Below are positions 1 to 9,410 of a stretch of 64,000 nt of DNA, piece by piece. Location of the stretch: assembly GCA_019636475.1 (NCBI GenBank), contig JAHBXN010000006.1, positions 124,001 through 188,000 on the forward strand. The letters run 5' to 3'. The stretch comes from Phycisphaerae bacterium (GTDB lineage: Bacteria; Planctomycetota; Phycisphaerae; UBA1845; UTPLA1). The notes under the pieces are model-generated. The model saw only the letters and a program-made list of their open reading frames with translations, was not told the origin of the DNA and searched no databases. The stretch's first letter is position 1. Every line of letters begins with the position of its first letter. Both the position numbers and the translations under genes were made by a program.

Positions 1-1125
1 TATGCACGCGAGCTGGTGGATTTGTGGCGGGAGCGGTGCGGTCCCTGGGGACAATGTGCTGGCGTTTCGCGGAATGTGATCAGTTTGTCGGGCGGAAAGG
101 ACTCGCGGATTGTCGCGGCGATCTTGTCGGACCTTAAGCTGCCTTACACGGCCACGACATATATCGACGTGCATCGCGACGCCAGCGCGGATGCAAAGTG
201 CGCCGAGGGACTTGCGCACGCGATCGGTTTTGACTGGCGGCTGCTCAAGATTCCAGCGCCGTCGCAGGCGCAGGTCGATTTTCTTGTTCGCGCGACGGAT
301 GGGATCAATCCCGTCGCGAATGCGAGGATGCTGCCTTATCTGGAAATGATCGTCGGCGAATTCGGCCGATCGGCGATGTACATCACCGGCGACGGGGGCG
401 ACTACATATTTCCTGACCTGCGATTGGGCTCAAGGGTCCGCTCGCTCGACGACGTGGCCCGGGCGTTTCTGGGATTTAATCCGGCGGCGACGCCGGCGGC
501 GGTCTCGGAGGAGATGATGGGCCTTTCTCGCGGCACGCTTGAAGGCGAGTTGCGGGATTTGCTGGCGTCGTATCCCGAGAAGCAGGTGATGCAGAAGGCG
601 ATTCACTATCGCGGATTCGAGCGCGGACAGAACTGGGTTTACGGCGGCGAAGAGCGGGCTCGTTTCTTTCTCTGGGAAAGCTCGCCGCATTATCTGTTCA
701 GGATTTTCGAACGATCGATGCGCATTCCGGACGAGGTGAAATCAGACGATGCGTTGTATATCGAATTTCTGCGGGCGCTCTCGCCGCGGTGGGTTGAGTT
801 GCCGGAGGCGAATTATGGACTGCCGCTATCGAGCCCGCTTCGTTCACGCAAGATGAAATTGAAGAGCTTCGCGTTCGGGCTGCCGCTGCCGTTGCGCGAG
901 GCCGTTCGTTTCGTGCTGAAGGGGCGGCGCAGGCCGTATGTACCACCGACGGACGTGGCTGCATCGATCCATGAGCAACTGTCGAAGCAGTCAGGACTCG
1001 GAGGCATCATGAATGCGGACGCTGTTCGGCGGCGGCTGCCTCGGATGAGCCGGCATGAGTTCGAGAATTTTCGCACGCTGGTTGTTCTTGAGCGGCTGAT
1101 GAATTCAACGGGTGCGTTCGGGTAA
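1..1125 (+). CDS. asparagine synthase-like amidotransferase domain protein (5' truncated by window edge)
   Basis: C-terminal synthetase half of an asparagine-synthase-family protein. The reading frame is open from base 1 (residues YAREL precede the first possible GTG at 16), so the N-terminus, normally the glutaminase domain, lies outside the window. The ATP pyrophosphatase loop SLSGGKDS sits about 28 residues into the visible part, and a GDGGD motif follows near residue 125, both expected for the AsnB synthetase domain. In the family this domain activates a carboxylate with ATP for amide transfer; many such paralogues sit in exopolysaccharide or peptide-modification clusters rather than making asparagine. 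The substrate cannot be told here. The next gene is convergent. Confidence 0.75.
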   Translation, partial: YARELVDLWRERCGPWGQCAGVSRNVISLSGGKDSRIVAAILSDLKLPYTATTYIDVHRDASADAKCAEGLAHAIGFDWRLLKIPAPSQAQVDFLVRATDGINPVANARMLPYLEMIVGEFGRSAMYITGDGGDYIFPDLRLGSRVRSLDDVARAFLGFNPAATPAAVSEEMMGLSRGTLEGELRDLLASYPEKQVMQKAIHYRGFERGQNWVYGGEERARFFLWESSPHYLFRIFERSMRIPDEVKSDDALYIEFLRALSPRWVELPEANYGLPLSSPLRSRKMKLKSFAFGLPLPLREAVRFVLKGRRRPYVPPTDVAASIHEQLSKQSGLGGIMNADAVRRRLPRMSRHEFENFRTLVVLERLMNSTGAFG

Positions 1126-1134
1126 AAACGACAT

Positions 1135-1156
1135 CGGCCGAGCATTTGCCCGGCCG
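1135..1156. terminator. inverted repeat between convergent genes, possible terminator
   Basis: CGGCCG/CGGCCG outer arms and GCA/TGC inner arms around a TT loop, with one A-C mismatch, starting 9 bases after the asparagine-synthase-like stop codon. No T-run follows on the plus strand. On the minus strand a short T-run comes about five bases after the hairpin, so it might also act for the S46 peptidase transcript. Confidence 0.3.
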
Positions 1157-1359
1157 AGTCGCGGCTTGGAAGGTCCCCTCACATCGCTGTGCGTGCAACT
1201 GGTGATGACGACCACTACTTTTGTCGGTCAGCAGGCTCGCCGTCCTGAGTCTGGCGCGGCCGATTGCCGCACTACTCGGTCCATGAACGCGGACGCCGCG
1301 GACCGTGCCGGTCGGGCGATTTTATCGCGCAAGCCCGTCGAACGCGGGGCAGACTCGCA

Positions 1360-3480
1360 TCAGCCTTTTTTACCCTGCAGTTCGTCGGCCAGGGCCCCCG
1401 CGTTGTACACGTTTCTCAGTGCTTCGATGATGGCTTGCGAGTGAACAGCCAGGGCGCGGCCGCGTTCTTCGTCGAACTGGAAGTCCCATACGAGGCTGTG
1501 AATGTTCCCGTCAAAGATAAGTCCGACGACTTCGCCGCGTGTATTGATCATCGGGCTTCCAGAATTGCCGCCGATAATGTCATGGGTTGTCACGAAGTCG
1601 AAGGGCGTGGCGAGATCAAGCCGGTCCTTCGTTGCGATCCAGCTCTGGGGCAGCGTGTAGGGCGCTTTCTGCAGGTGGCGATCGGCGGTCTCGAAGGCGC
1701 CTTCGAACGTGGTCATCGGCGCGATTCGTTTTCCTAGTTCATCGTAGCCCTTCATGGCGCCGAATGCGAAGCGAAGCGTGAACGTGGCGTCGGGGTAGAC
1801 GCGCTCGCCGAGCATTTCAAAACGCGCTTTCGCGATTTTCGCGTAGGCGGATTTCTCCACGGCCTCGAATTCCCGGTCGTATTTCTCTCGCAGCGGCCGG
1901 GCGTGCTGATCCATCTCGCGGGCGAATCGGATCATCGGGTCATCGCATTCCTCAATCGCGACGGAGCCGCCCTCATAGAGTTTCTTGCGGAAGGCCACAT
2001 CGCGCAACTTCGTGCCGGCCAGGAGTGACGCCGCACGCGATTGAGCGTCGCGGCCGCCGAACGCCGCCATGACGGCCGGATGCTGGCCGCCGAGAATTCG
2101 TCCGAGGCGGATGAGGCCGTCTTCGAGACGAAGCTGTTCCAACTCGTCGTGAATGGGCGCGGTGGAGAAGAGGTCTAATTCGAGCGAGGTGAGGTTGGCA
2201 TCGCGGTACTCGGAAAGTCGTTCGCCGTCGGGCTTGCGGCGTTCGTCGGCCGCCCGCACCAGCTTGGCGGCGATGTCATGCAATCGGCACAGCTTGGTCC
2301 GGCGATTTTCCAGGAGGAAGTAGGCGGCGAAATAAGGCTTGACGTTCTGTATGGCCGAGGTCAGCGATTGCCAAGCCTCTCCGTAGGTCGCCTTGCGGGC
2401 CTTGTCGGCCTCGACAAAGTCCCGGAGGGCGGTCTCTTCCGTCTGCTTGCGGGCCATCAGTGATTCATCGAGCAGGCCGGCAAGAATGCCGCTGAAGGCT
2501 TTGCGCCCGTTCTGGATATAGAGCAGATCCTCCATGGCGATTCGATTGTGTTCGTCGCTTCGGGCGGCGAACTGGATCAGTGCGACCTCGCGCTCGTTGT
2601 ATGCCTGAAGGATGAGCGGCATCCACACGTCGCGAAGGAATCGCAGATGGTCCATCGTGTTCAATCGCTGCGTTCGGCCCGGGTGGCCTGAAACGACGAG
2701 CAGCTCGCCTTCTTTGGGGCCCGCAGCGCTCCACTTGAGGTAGTGCTCGATTTTGGCGGGCTTGTCGTTTTCGTAAGCGCGAAAGAAGCAGGCATCCAGG
2801 CAGTACCGCGGGAATTCAAAGTTGTCGACATCGCCGCCGAAGTAGGCCGCGCCCAGTTCCGGCGCCATGACGAGCCGCACGTCGGTGTATCGCTTGTAGA
2901 GGTAAAGATCGTAGCGAGCCCCCTGGAACAGCGTGACTATCTCAGGCGTGAGGCCGGTCTTCTCGGCTTCGCTCTCAATTTTCGACATGGCGATCTTGCG
3001 GGCGGCCGCGGCGTCTGCCGCGCTCATGTCGGGGGTGAGCGCTTCGTTCACGCGGTCGGTCACTTCCTCGATCCGGATAAGGACATTCAGGTCGAGGCCC
3101 GGACACTTGACTTCATCCGCGCGCGTTCGGGCGTAGAAGCCGTCACGCATGTAATCGCGGTCCTTGGTGCTGAGATTCTGCACGGCCTCCGAGCCGACAT
3201 GGTGGTTGGTCATGACAAGTCCGTCGGGCGAAACGAATGAGGCCGATCCGCCGTCACTGAATCTGACCGACGCCCGCATGATGTGATCGACCCATTCGGA
3301 GGTCGGCTCGAAGCCGTATCTCTCCTTTAACTGGGCCGTTGGCAGCTTGTTCGGCAGCCACATTCCTTCGTCGGCGAGGGTGGCCGCGGCGGTGAGTGCG
3401 ACCCCGAGCGTCGCGATCATCACGAGGGCCGATCGGTTACGATGAATCAGGTTCGAATGCGCACGATGGGTTTTCGGCAT
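1360..3480 (-). CDS. S46 family dipeptidyl peptidase, exported
   Basis: 706-residue serine peptidase of the DPP7/DPP11 (S46) family, which removes dipeptides from peptide N-termini in the periplasm or at the cell surface. The start at 3480 (MPKTHRAH) is chosen because a signal peptide follows (hydrophobic stretch to about residue 36, ending AAATLADE); a longer in-frame N-terminus back to 3654 has no signal-like character. The mature protein begins EGMWLPNKLP, the usual S46 opening. The catalytic His lies in TNHH (residues 92-94) and the Ser in GGNSGSP (about residue 640), followed by the GEVVGLIFDGN segment. Length fits the family. Substrate preference (hydrophobic versus acidic) was not deduced. 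Confidence 0.9.
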   Translation of the reverse strand: MPKTHRAHSNLIHRNRSALVMIATLGVALTAAATLADEGMWLPNKLPTAQLKERYGFEPTSEWVDHIMRASVRFSDGGSASFVSPDGLVMTNHHVGSEAVQNLSTKDRDYMRDGFYARTRADEVKCPGLDLNVLIRIEEVTDRVNEALTPDMSAADAAAARKIAMSKIESEAEKTGLTPEIVTLFQGARYDLYLYKRYTDVRLVMAPELGAAYFGGDVDNFEFPRYCLDACFFRAYENDKPAKIEHYLKWSAAGPKEGELLVVSGHPGRTQRLNTMDHLRFLRDVWMPLILQAYNEREVALIQFAARSDEHNRIAMEDLLYIQNGRKAFSGILAGLLDESLMARKQTEETALRDFVEADKARKATYGEAWQSLTSAIQNVKPYFAAYFLLENRRTKLCRLHDIAAKLVRAADERRKPDGERLSEYRDANLTSLELDLFSTAPIHDELEQLRLEDGLIRLGRILGGQHPAVMAAFGGRDAQSRAASLLAGTKLRDVAFRKKLYEGGSVAIEECDDPMIRFAREMDQHARPLREKYDREFEAVEKSAYAKIAKARFEMLGERVYPDATFTLRFAFGAMKGYDELGKRIAPMTTFEGAFETADRHLQKAPYTLPQSWIATKDRLDLATPFDFVTTHDIIGGNSGSPMINTRGEVVGLIFDGNIHSLVWDFQFDEERGRALAVHSQAIIEALRNVYNAGALADELQGKKG

Positions 3481-3732
3481 GTCATCTGCTCCGTTGAAGG
3501 TGGATCCTGGTCGGTTTGATCGGTCGCCGTTGTCGAGCGGTGGCCGCGCATGCGACTCCTGATTAACGGGCCGCCGTCGCCAAGCTTTCATCATACCGGA
3601 CGCGGGGGCCGGAAGCGATGCGATGGACCGGGGGCTGAATCTCGGCGTCGGCACCGGGCGATCCGGCGACTTCAGCGCAAGCGTGCCGGGTATCGCGTAG
3701 AATGGTGTGTTGATATTCGACCCTGTGGAGCA

Positions 3733-4326
3733 ATGATCCGTATGTTCAAGGCCGATTTCGTTACGATTGTTTCCGGTCTGCCGCGGAGCGGCACATCCAT
3801 GATGATGTCAATGCTGGAGGCCGGCGGGGTGCCGGTGTTGTCGGATGGTGTTCGGACCGCTGACGCCGACAACCCGAAGGGCTACTACGAATTTGAGCGC
3901 GTGAAGAAGATCAAGGACGACAAGGCCTGGCTGCCGGAAGCGCGTGGCAAGGTTGTGAAGATGATCTCGCAGCTACTGCTTGATCTGCCCGAAGACGGCT
4001 CCGAGTACAAGGTGATCTTCATGCGGCGACATATTCACGAGATCCTTGCTTCACAGAAGCAGATGATGATTCGCCGCGGCACATTCAAGGAAGGGGGGCC
4101 GAGCGACGAGGAAATCGGCGGCCTGCTGATGACACACGTCGACGCGGTCTTGAAGCGGATGGGCTCGCGAAGCGACGTGGACCTGATCGAAGTGGATTAC
4201 AACGCGATCATGAAGGGCGATCAGTCGTGCGTGCCGCGGATCAATCGACACCTTGGCGGCACGCTGAATGTCGAAGCGATGGCAGCGGTCGTCGACAAGA
4301 ACCTCTATCGCCAGCGCAAAGACTGA
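3733..4326 (+). CDS. small sulfotransferase-family protein
   Basis: 197-residue protein with the PAPS 5'-phosphosulfate loop SGLPRSGTSMM near residues 12-22, and a later VIFMRRHIHEILASQ segment that fits the 3'-phosphate-binding Arg/Ser region of sulfotransferases. It is short for the class and lacks a clear signal peptide, so it is probably cytoplasmic. Start: ATG at 3733, with ATG 3742 as an alternative better spaced from the GGAG at 3727; a longer open frame back to 3550 is arginine-rich and not protein-like. It is divergent from the S46 peptidase and convergent with the CoA-binding gene. The acceptor is unknown; small single-domain members often act on carbohydrates or are uncharacterised. 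Confidence 0.7.
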   Translation: MIRMFKADFVTIVSGLPRSGTSMMMSMLEAGGVPVLSDGVRTADADNPKGYYEFERVKKIKDDKAWLPEARGKVVKMISQLLLDLPEDGSEYKVIFMRRHIHEILASQKQMMIRRGTFKEGGPSDEEIGGLLMTHVDAVLKRMGSRSDVDLIEVDYNAIMKGDQSCVPRINRHLGGTLNVEAMAAVVDKNLYRQRKD

Positions 4327-4352
4327 GCGCGACGCGACGGGGGGCTGGGGGG

Positions 4353-4742
4353 CTAGTCGTCCGGAAATTGCCCGGGCGATGCGCCGACATCGATGATGCT
4401 GCATGCGAGAATGGGGTCGAGCCCCAGCGCCTGCGCCTTCTCCACCAGTTCTTCGCTCTCTGCGCCAGGGTTCACGAAAAATTCCGTGGGCTTTGCCGCG
4501 GCGATGTCCGCCATCGCCGTGACACCGACGGCCGGCGGCAGGTAGAGCGAGATGCGATCGATCGGCCCGGGGATATCCTTCACGCTGGTATAAACCGTCA
4601 GGCCTTCAATCGTGCCGCCCCTGGGATTGACGGGGTAAACCTGCCAACCCTGTCGAAGGTGGGCGCGGATGGATTTGTTGCTGTATTTCGAGCGGTCGGC
4701 CGATGCGCCGACGATCACCACCGATTTTCTGCGGTCATTCAT
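4353..4742 (-). CDS. CoA-binding domain protein (YccU-like)
   Basis: 129-residue single-domain Rossmann protein of the CoA_binding_2 type. The N-terminal VVIVGASADRSKYSNK glycine-rich turn, the middle VYPVNPRGG strand-turn and the later FFVNPGAES segment match the family. Family members bind CoA in vitro but have no agreed function. It begins 5 bases downstream of the stop of the exported coiled-coil gene on the same strand (4748), so the two may be co-transcribed. Confidence 0.8.
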   Translation of the reverse strand: MNDRRKSVVIVGASADRSKYSNKSIRAHLRQGWQVYPVNPRGGTIEGLTVYTSVKDIPGPIDRISLYLPPAVGVTAMADIAAAKPTEFFVNPGAESEELVEKAQALGLDPILACSIIDVGASPGQFPDD

Positions 4743-4747
4743 TCCGA

Positions 4748-6001
4748 TCAGTCTTTCGTGGGCTCCGCCTTTTCTGTGGTCCCGGGGTTTTCAGTGGGCT
4801 GTGTGGCGGGTGCGGGTGTCTGTGTCTCAGGCGTTGGCGCGACTTCCGCGTCCTGCTTCTTCTCGCTGTCGGGCGCGACCTTCGACGGACCACCGGATTG
4901 GCTATCAGGAATGTTCTTTACCGGGTCGCCGGCCAGTCGCCGGTGCAGGTCTTCCAGGGCCTTGCGATCCGTCTCGCTGACTTCCGAGCGCTGCTTGCTG
5001 GAGGGCAGTGATTCGAGACGCCGGCACATTTCGATGAAGAGCCGGCGCACAGGCATTTCGAGGTCATTCTTCTTGCGATCCGCGTCGAGGATTCGCTTTG
5101 CGCGCTCTTCCGGTGACATCTCGCTGGTGACAGCCTTTTTCTCGTCCTCGACCTGGCGGAACTTGTCCTTGTTGGCCTCGCGATACTGCTTGGCTTTTTC
5201 AAGCTGGTCCTTGTGGATCTTCTCGCGAGCGGCGATTTTCTTGGCGTCGTCGAGTTTGTAGGCGCTGATGAACTTCTCGACATAGGCGACCCACTGATCC
5301 TCGATCTCCGGCTTTCGCATGATCTGCGGCGGATTGTTGGAAACGCCGCCGCCCGCGCGACCGGTCTGGGCATCAAATATGGGTTGCCCCTTGCCTTCCT
5401 GCCAATCTTTCAATTGCCGGGTGACGTTGGTGAAATTCGTCTCCATGAGGCGAAGATCGGTGGTGTGGATCTTCTTCTGCTCCTCGTCGAGAATCTGGCC
5501 CCACTCGTTGTTTCCGTCCAGGATGGCTTTCTTTGCGGCCTCATAGACGGGCGCAGCGCGCACGGCCCATTGCACCATGACGTTCGGATCGCCGCCCTTG
5601 CGGCCCAGCCGCATGTCGATGGATTCCTGAAGCAGTTCGCGAACATCCGTTTCATATTGATCGAGGAACTCGCGGACGCGCATCTTCAGGTACAGCCGCG
5701 TGTATTCTTCCTGCTGCGGCGTGAGGTTGTACCGCTTCGAAATCTGCAACACCGCCTCATCCATCATCTGTTCGGCATCCCAGAGCATGGGATCGTTCGG
5801 ATGGGTGCGAGCCGTCGGCGGAGCGCCTGTCGGTTGCGCAGGCTGACTTGCCGCGGGCTTGGCCGGCGGTGGAGCGATCTTCGCGGGCTGTTGTGCGGCG
5901 GCCGTGACGACTGAAATCGCAATCGTCGCGGTCAAAACGGCCACTTGCAGCGCGGAGTTGCGATGTGGGACATGCTGTCTGCTTGAACTGTTGGGGATCA
6001 T
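4748..6001 (-). CDS. exported coiled-coil protein, function unknown
   Basis: 417 residues from the start at 6001 (MIPNSSSRQ). A hydrophobic signal segment (about residues 17-35) ends in AAAQQPA. Next comes a Pro/Ala-rich linker (PPAKPAASQPAQPTG) and then a long helical, charged body from about residue 60 to 340, containing runs such as QLEKAKQYREANKDKF. The tail is Pro/Thr/Glu-rich and low in complexity. I recognise no enzyme motif; parts of the helical region recall Spy/CpxP-like or heavy-metal-resistance helical proteins, but only by composition. An in-frame ATG at 6025 is an alternative start; neither has a clear Shine-Dalgarno. Likely periplasmic. Confidence 0.6.
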   Translation of the reverse strand: MIPNSSSRQHVPHRNSALQVAVLTATIAISVVTAAAQQPAKIAPPPAKPAASQPAQPTGAPPTARTHPNDPMLWDAEQMMDEAVLQISKRYNLTPQQEEYTRLYLKMRVREFLDQYETDVRELLQESIDMRLGRKGGDPNVMVQWAVRAAPVYEAAKKAILDGNNEWGQILDEEQKKIHTTDLRLMETNFTNVTRQLKDWQEGKGQPIFDAQTGRAGGGVSNNPPQIMRKPEIEDQWVAYVEKFISAYKLDDAKKIAAREKIHKDQLEKAKQYREANKDKFRQVEDEKKAVTSEMSPEERAKRILDADRKKNDLEMPVRRLFIEMCRRLESLPSSKQRSEVSETDRKALEDLHRRLAGDPVKNIPDSQSGGPSKVAPDSEKKQDAEVAPTPETQTPAPATQPTENPGTTEKAEPTKD

Positions 6002-6303
6002 TTGAAACACCGCTGACACACCCATTCCATTGCGAGGGACACCAGGCAGGGCCAACCCCTGCCGATCACTTGTACGGGTTTGGGGGCCCTCGGTTGCGAA
6101 CGAAGTTATCGGAGCAGACCGCCGGGCGGTCAAGCGGGGCCCCCTTTCGTCCATATCGGCGTTAGTTGGGCCTGTCGCGCGATATATCCGCCACCTGCCC
6201 TGACGAAATTATACGAACAGCAGCGTTGCCGAAGGTCGCGACGGCGTGCCGGGAAGGCTACAGTGGGGGCGATAAGCTTAAATCCGGCGGTTAAGAGGCG
6301 TGT
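6002..6303. other. 302-bp divergent intergenic region
   Basis: Lies between the exported coiled-coil gene (minus) and the metallo-hydrolase (plus). It includes AT-richer patches GATATATC near 6180 and AATTATAC near 6207 that could belong to a promoter, but I cannot pair convincing -35 and -10 boxes. No coding sequence is supported. Confidence 0.4.
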
Positions 6304-7728
6304 ATGCTCAAGCTCACATTTCACGGGGCGGCCCAGGAAGTCACCGGCTCCATGCACCTGCTCGAGGCGGATGGCATTCTGGTCGCGTTGGATTGCGGAT
6401 TATTTCAGGGGCGGCGCGAGGAATCGAGCCGGAAGAATCGCGAGTTTCCGTTCGATCCGAAGAATCTGCATGCCCTGGTGCTGTCACATGCCCATGTCGA
6501 CCACTGCGGGCGAATTCCAATGCTCGTGAAGAACGGGTTTCGGGGGCGCATCTATGCAACGCCGGCCACCCGAGACCTCTGTGCGTTGATCCTTCGCGAC
6601 TCGGCCCATATTCAGGCTGAAGACGCATTCTATCTGAACAAGAAGCGCGAGCGCAAAGGGGAATCGCCGATCGAGCCGTTCTATGATGACGATGACGCCA
6701 TCGCGGCACTCCGCTTGTTTCACGCCGTTTCACCGAGGCATCCCTTCTGGATTACGCGAAGGCTCCGCGCCGAGTTTCTAATGGCCGGCCACATGCTGGG
6801 CGCCGCGATGATTCGCCTGGACTATCAGCATGGCGGTGGAGGCGGGGCGCAGGGGGCGACCTCGCTGCTTTTTTCCGGCGACCTGGGCCGATTTGATACG
6901 CCCCTCTTGAAGGATCCATCACCCTTTCCGGAGTCCGATTATCTGATCTGCGAAAGCACGTACGGCGGCCGGCGGCATCCGCCGACGAGCGATCTGCGCG
7001 AGCAGCTTGCGGATGTTGTGAATGATACGTTTCGTCGCGGCGGCAAGGTTGTGATCCCGGCGTTCAGCGTCGGGCGAACACAGGTGATCGTCTATTTCCT
7101 GCATCAACTGGTCGCGGAGCGGCGGATTCCGGACATGCCGATTTATATTGACAGCCCGCTGGCGGTGAACGCGACCGAAGTGTTCCGGCTGCATCCGGAC
7201 CTGTTTGACCAAGAGGCATTGGCGTTTCAGGCGCAGGCGGGCGACATACTGGGCGGCGATTGCTGCACCTATGTCAGAGATTCCGAGCAGAGCAAGGCGA
7301 TCAATCGTCGTCGACGACCGTGCATCATTATTTCAGCCAGCGGGATGTGTGAGGCGGGGCGCATCCTGCACCACCTGAAGAACAATGTTCAGAATCCCAG
7401 GAATACCGTGCTGATCGTCGGTTTCCAGGCGGCTCACACGCTCGGAAGGCGCATTGTGGAGAAACAGCCGGAGGTTCGAATTTTCAACCAGACCTACAAG
7501 CTAAAGGCACAGGTTGCGGCTCTCAATGGTTTCAGCGCCCATGCCGACTCGGAAGAGCTGGGGCGACTCTACCGCCCCATTGCGAATTCGTGTCGCGGGG
7601 CATTCCTCGTGCATGGCGAACCGGATCAGATGAAGCCGCTTGCCGCGGCGATGCGGGACGCCGGGATGCCCGACGTTCAAATGCCAATGCCGGCAGATTC
7701 ATTCGTGCTGGATGCCGACGGCCGCTAG
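6304..7728 (+). CDS. beta-CASP metallo-beta-lactamase-fold hydrolase, RNase-like
   Basis: 474-residue protein of the MBL/beta-CASP group, which includes archaeal CPSF-like and bacterial RNA-processing nucleases. The metal-binding motif is SHAHVDHCGR (HxHxDH at residues 62-67), preceded by ALDCGLFQG. Further metal ligands are in MAGHMLGAA and FSGDLG. beta-CASP motifs follow: ESTYGGR, FSVGRTQ, ISASGMCEAGR, and the C-terminal GFSAHAD. The AAGAGGCGTGT stretch before ATG 6304 gives a usable ribosome-binding site. It stands alone as a transcription unit. An RNA 5' exonuclease or endonuclease is the most likely activity; the exact RNA targets are unknown. Confidence 0.9.
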   Translation: MLKLTFHGAAQEVTGSMHLLEADGILVALDCGLFQGRREESSRKNREFPFDPKNLHALVLSHAHVDHCGRIPMLVKNGFRGRIYATPATRDLCALILRDSAHIQAEDAFYLNKKRERKGESPIEPFYDDDDAIAALRLFHAVSPRHPFWITRRLRAEFLMAGHMLGAAMIRLDYQHGGGGGAQGATSLLFSGDLGRFDTPLLKDPSPFPESDYLICESTYGGRRHPPTSDLREQLADVVNDTFRRGGKVVIPAFSVGRTQVIVYFLHQLVAERRIPDMPIYIDSPLAVNATEVFRLHPDLFDQEALAFQAQAGDILGGDCCTYVRDSEQSKAINRRRRPCIIISASGMCEAGRILHHLKNNVQNPRNTVLIVGFQAAHTLGRRIVEKQPEVRIFNQTYKLKAQVAALNGFSAHADSEELGRLYRPIANSCRGAFLVHGEPDQMKPLAAAMRDAGMPDVQMPMPADSFVLDADGR

Positions 7729-7996
7729 CGGCGGGCGCCAGGAGCGGGCCGGCTCGGGCTCATTGGCAACAACCCGCCCCTGCGCACGCGCAGCTCAGCG
7801 GGCAGACTATGTGATGATCACAGACTTCCCGCTGCGCAATATATCACCGCAATCCCCATTCCAGCAAATCTCTAGTATCGTGCGAATTCGGCGACGTAGA
7901 CGCAAATATATGTAATGCAACCATTTATGTCCTCAAGAATTGGAATCTGGTTCGCCGCGCACATGGTCAGTTAATTCGGATGGGTAATGAACACCA

Positions 7997-8689
7997 CTAT
8001 TTCCCATTATCGAGTATCGCCTTGATGCGCAGCGGATTGAGTTCCGATAAGGCTCCGATGATGGTGTTGGCTGCGGACAATCGATCGCGAGGGTGGGAGC
8101 TGGTTAGTGCGACGCACCGGATGCCGGCCCGGCGGGCTGCTTCGATTCCGGCCGGTGCGTCCTCAATCACGATGCAGCGATCGGGTGGCAGCATCATCCG
8201 CTCGGCCGCCAAGGTGAAAACCTGCGGATCGGGTTTCCCACGGCTGACATCGGCGCCTGTGATGCAAGCGGCCAGTCGGTCATTGAGTCTCAGTGCGTCG
8301 CGGATGAGTTCGACGTTCTCCGGTGGACCGGATGAGCCGATGGCGATGCTTGCGCCGGCGGCGTGAATTGAGGCGATCAGATCGCGAGCACCGGGCATCT
8401 CAGGCACGTTTTCTCGGATGATATCGCGGTAGAGCGACTCTTTGCGGTCGTCCATTTGCCGAATCGCGGCGTCATCGTGGGTATGGAAGAGTTGTTGGAT
8501 GATCTCGCGGCTTGTGCGGCCGAAGGTTGCGGCGAATTGGGATTCATTGAGATCGTATCCCAGCTCGAGAGCGAGGCCCCTCCAGCTCTCGAAATGTGGT
8601 CGATAGCTATCGACCAGGACGCCATCCATGTCGAAGATGACGCCGAAACCGGCGAGGATGGGCGTCGATTCGTGTTGATTGCGGGGCAT
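7997..8689 (-). CDS. HAD-superfamily phosphatase / beta-phosphoglucomutase-like
   Basis: 230-residue HAD subfamily I protein. Motif I is FDMDGVLVDS (nucleophile Asp and acid Asp), followed by a helical cap domain. Motif II is IGSSGPPENV, the lysine comes in SRGKPDPQVF, and motif IV is VIEDAPAGIEAA. This pattern is typical of beta-phosphoglucomutase and small sugar-phosphate phosphatases. Both Asp residues of motif I are present, so it should be active; the phosphorylated substrate cannot be inferred. The start at 8689 lies downstream of the rplT terminator, so it probably has its own promoter. Confidence 0.85.
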   Translation of the reverse strand: MPRNQHESTPILAGFGVIFDMDGVLVDSYRPHFESWRGLALELGYDLNESQFAATFGRTSREIIQQLFHTHDDAAIRQMDDRKESLYRDIIRENVPEMPGARDLIASIHAAGASIAIGSSGPPENVELIRDALRLNDRLAACITGADVSRGKPDPQVFTLAAERMMLPPDRCIVIEDAPAGIEAARRAGIRCVALTSSHPRDRLSAANTIIGALSELNPLRIKAILDNGK

Positions 8690-8709
8690 GATTGCTGACT
8701 GGGCGCAAG

Positions 8710-8740
8710 AAAAAAGCGCCGTACGCGAACGTTCGGCGCC
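8710..8740 (-). terminator. Rho-independent terminator of the rpmI-rplT operon
   Basis: On the minus strand a GCGCCG / CGGCGC stem with a 12-base loop is followed directly by six T residues. It begins 25 bases after the rplT stop and precedes the HAD gene start on the same strand, which separates the two transcripts. Confidence 0.75.
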
Positions 8741-8764
8741 TGGGGTTGATTGGGGCAAGAGCGA

Positions 8765-9133
8765 TCAGGCCGCCTTGGATGCGGCGTGTTTCCTGGCGAT
8801 TTCGACGATTGCGTCGAATGCCGTCGGGTCGGCGATGGCGATTTCGCTGAGCATCTTGCGATTCAGATCGACAGTGGCAAGCTTCAGGCCGTTGATGAAT
8901 CGGCTGTAGGAGATGTTTCTTGCGCGGCAGGCCGCCGTGAGCCGTGTAATCCAGAGCCGGCGGAAATCGCCCTTTCGCGCGCGTCGATCGCGGTAGGAAT
9001 AGACGCCGGCGCGGAGCACGGTATCGCGGGCCACGCTCAGCAGTTTGCTTCGCGCGCCGTAATAGCCTTTGGCCGCCTTGAGTATTCGCTTCACCTTTTT
9101 GTGGTGGGCGACGTGTGTTTTGGTGCGTGGCAT
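8765..9133 (-). CDS. rplT: 50S ribosomal protein L20
   Basis: 122-residue L20, matching the usual 115-125 residues. It begins MPRTKTHVAHHKKVKRILKAAKG and contains the conserved RRLWITRL and YSRFINGLK segments that form the rRNA-binding globular domain. L20 is needed early in 50S assembly. It follows rpmI on the same strand with a 79-base gap, and is followed by a strong terminator. In many bacteria L20 represses its own operon through an infC-rpmI leader; here infC is not adjacent. Confidence 0.97.
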   Translation of the reverse strand: MPRTKTHVAHHKKVKRILKAAKGYYGARSKLLSVARDTVLRAGVYSYRDRRARKGDFRRLWITRLTAACRARNISYSRFINGLKLATVDLNRKMLSEIAIADPTAFDAIVEIARKHAASKAA

Positions 9134-9212
9134 GAGTCAATCTCCAGCGAGTTCAACATGGGCCGAGCGAAATCGGCGCAGATCGCGGTTCGCCAGTGGC
9201 GAGCGATCGGTG

Positions 9213-9410
9213 TTATTTACCCATCATCCGGCGGATTCGCTTGGCAAGCGGGGCATCGAGCAATTCGACGTGTTTACGCATGCCGCGCCGGCGCGAAGAG
9301 CTCTTTCCGCTCATGAGGTGGCCCGCGCCACTCTTGTTGTAGCGCACCTTGCCTCGTGCGGACACCTTGATTCGCTTGACGAGTCCCTTATGCGTTTTCA
9401 TTTTCGGCAT
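9213..9410 (-). CDS. rpmI: 50S ribosomal protein L35
   Basis: 65-residue basic L35 starting MPKMKTHKGLVKRIK, with the C-terminal RMMGK end typical of the family. The start at 9410 is chosen over an upstream in-frame ATG at 9443 because MPKMKTHKG is the invariant N-terminus. It heads a two-gene operon with rplT. A promoter-like pair of boxes lies at 9455-9483, giving a short leader of roughly 40 bases. Confidence 0.96.
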   Translation of the reverse strand: MPKMKTHKGLVKRIKVSARGKVRYNKSGAGHLMSGKSSSRRRGMRKHVELLDAPLAKRIRRMMGK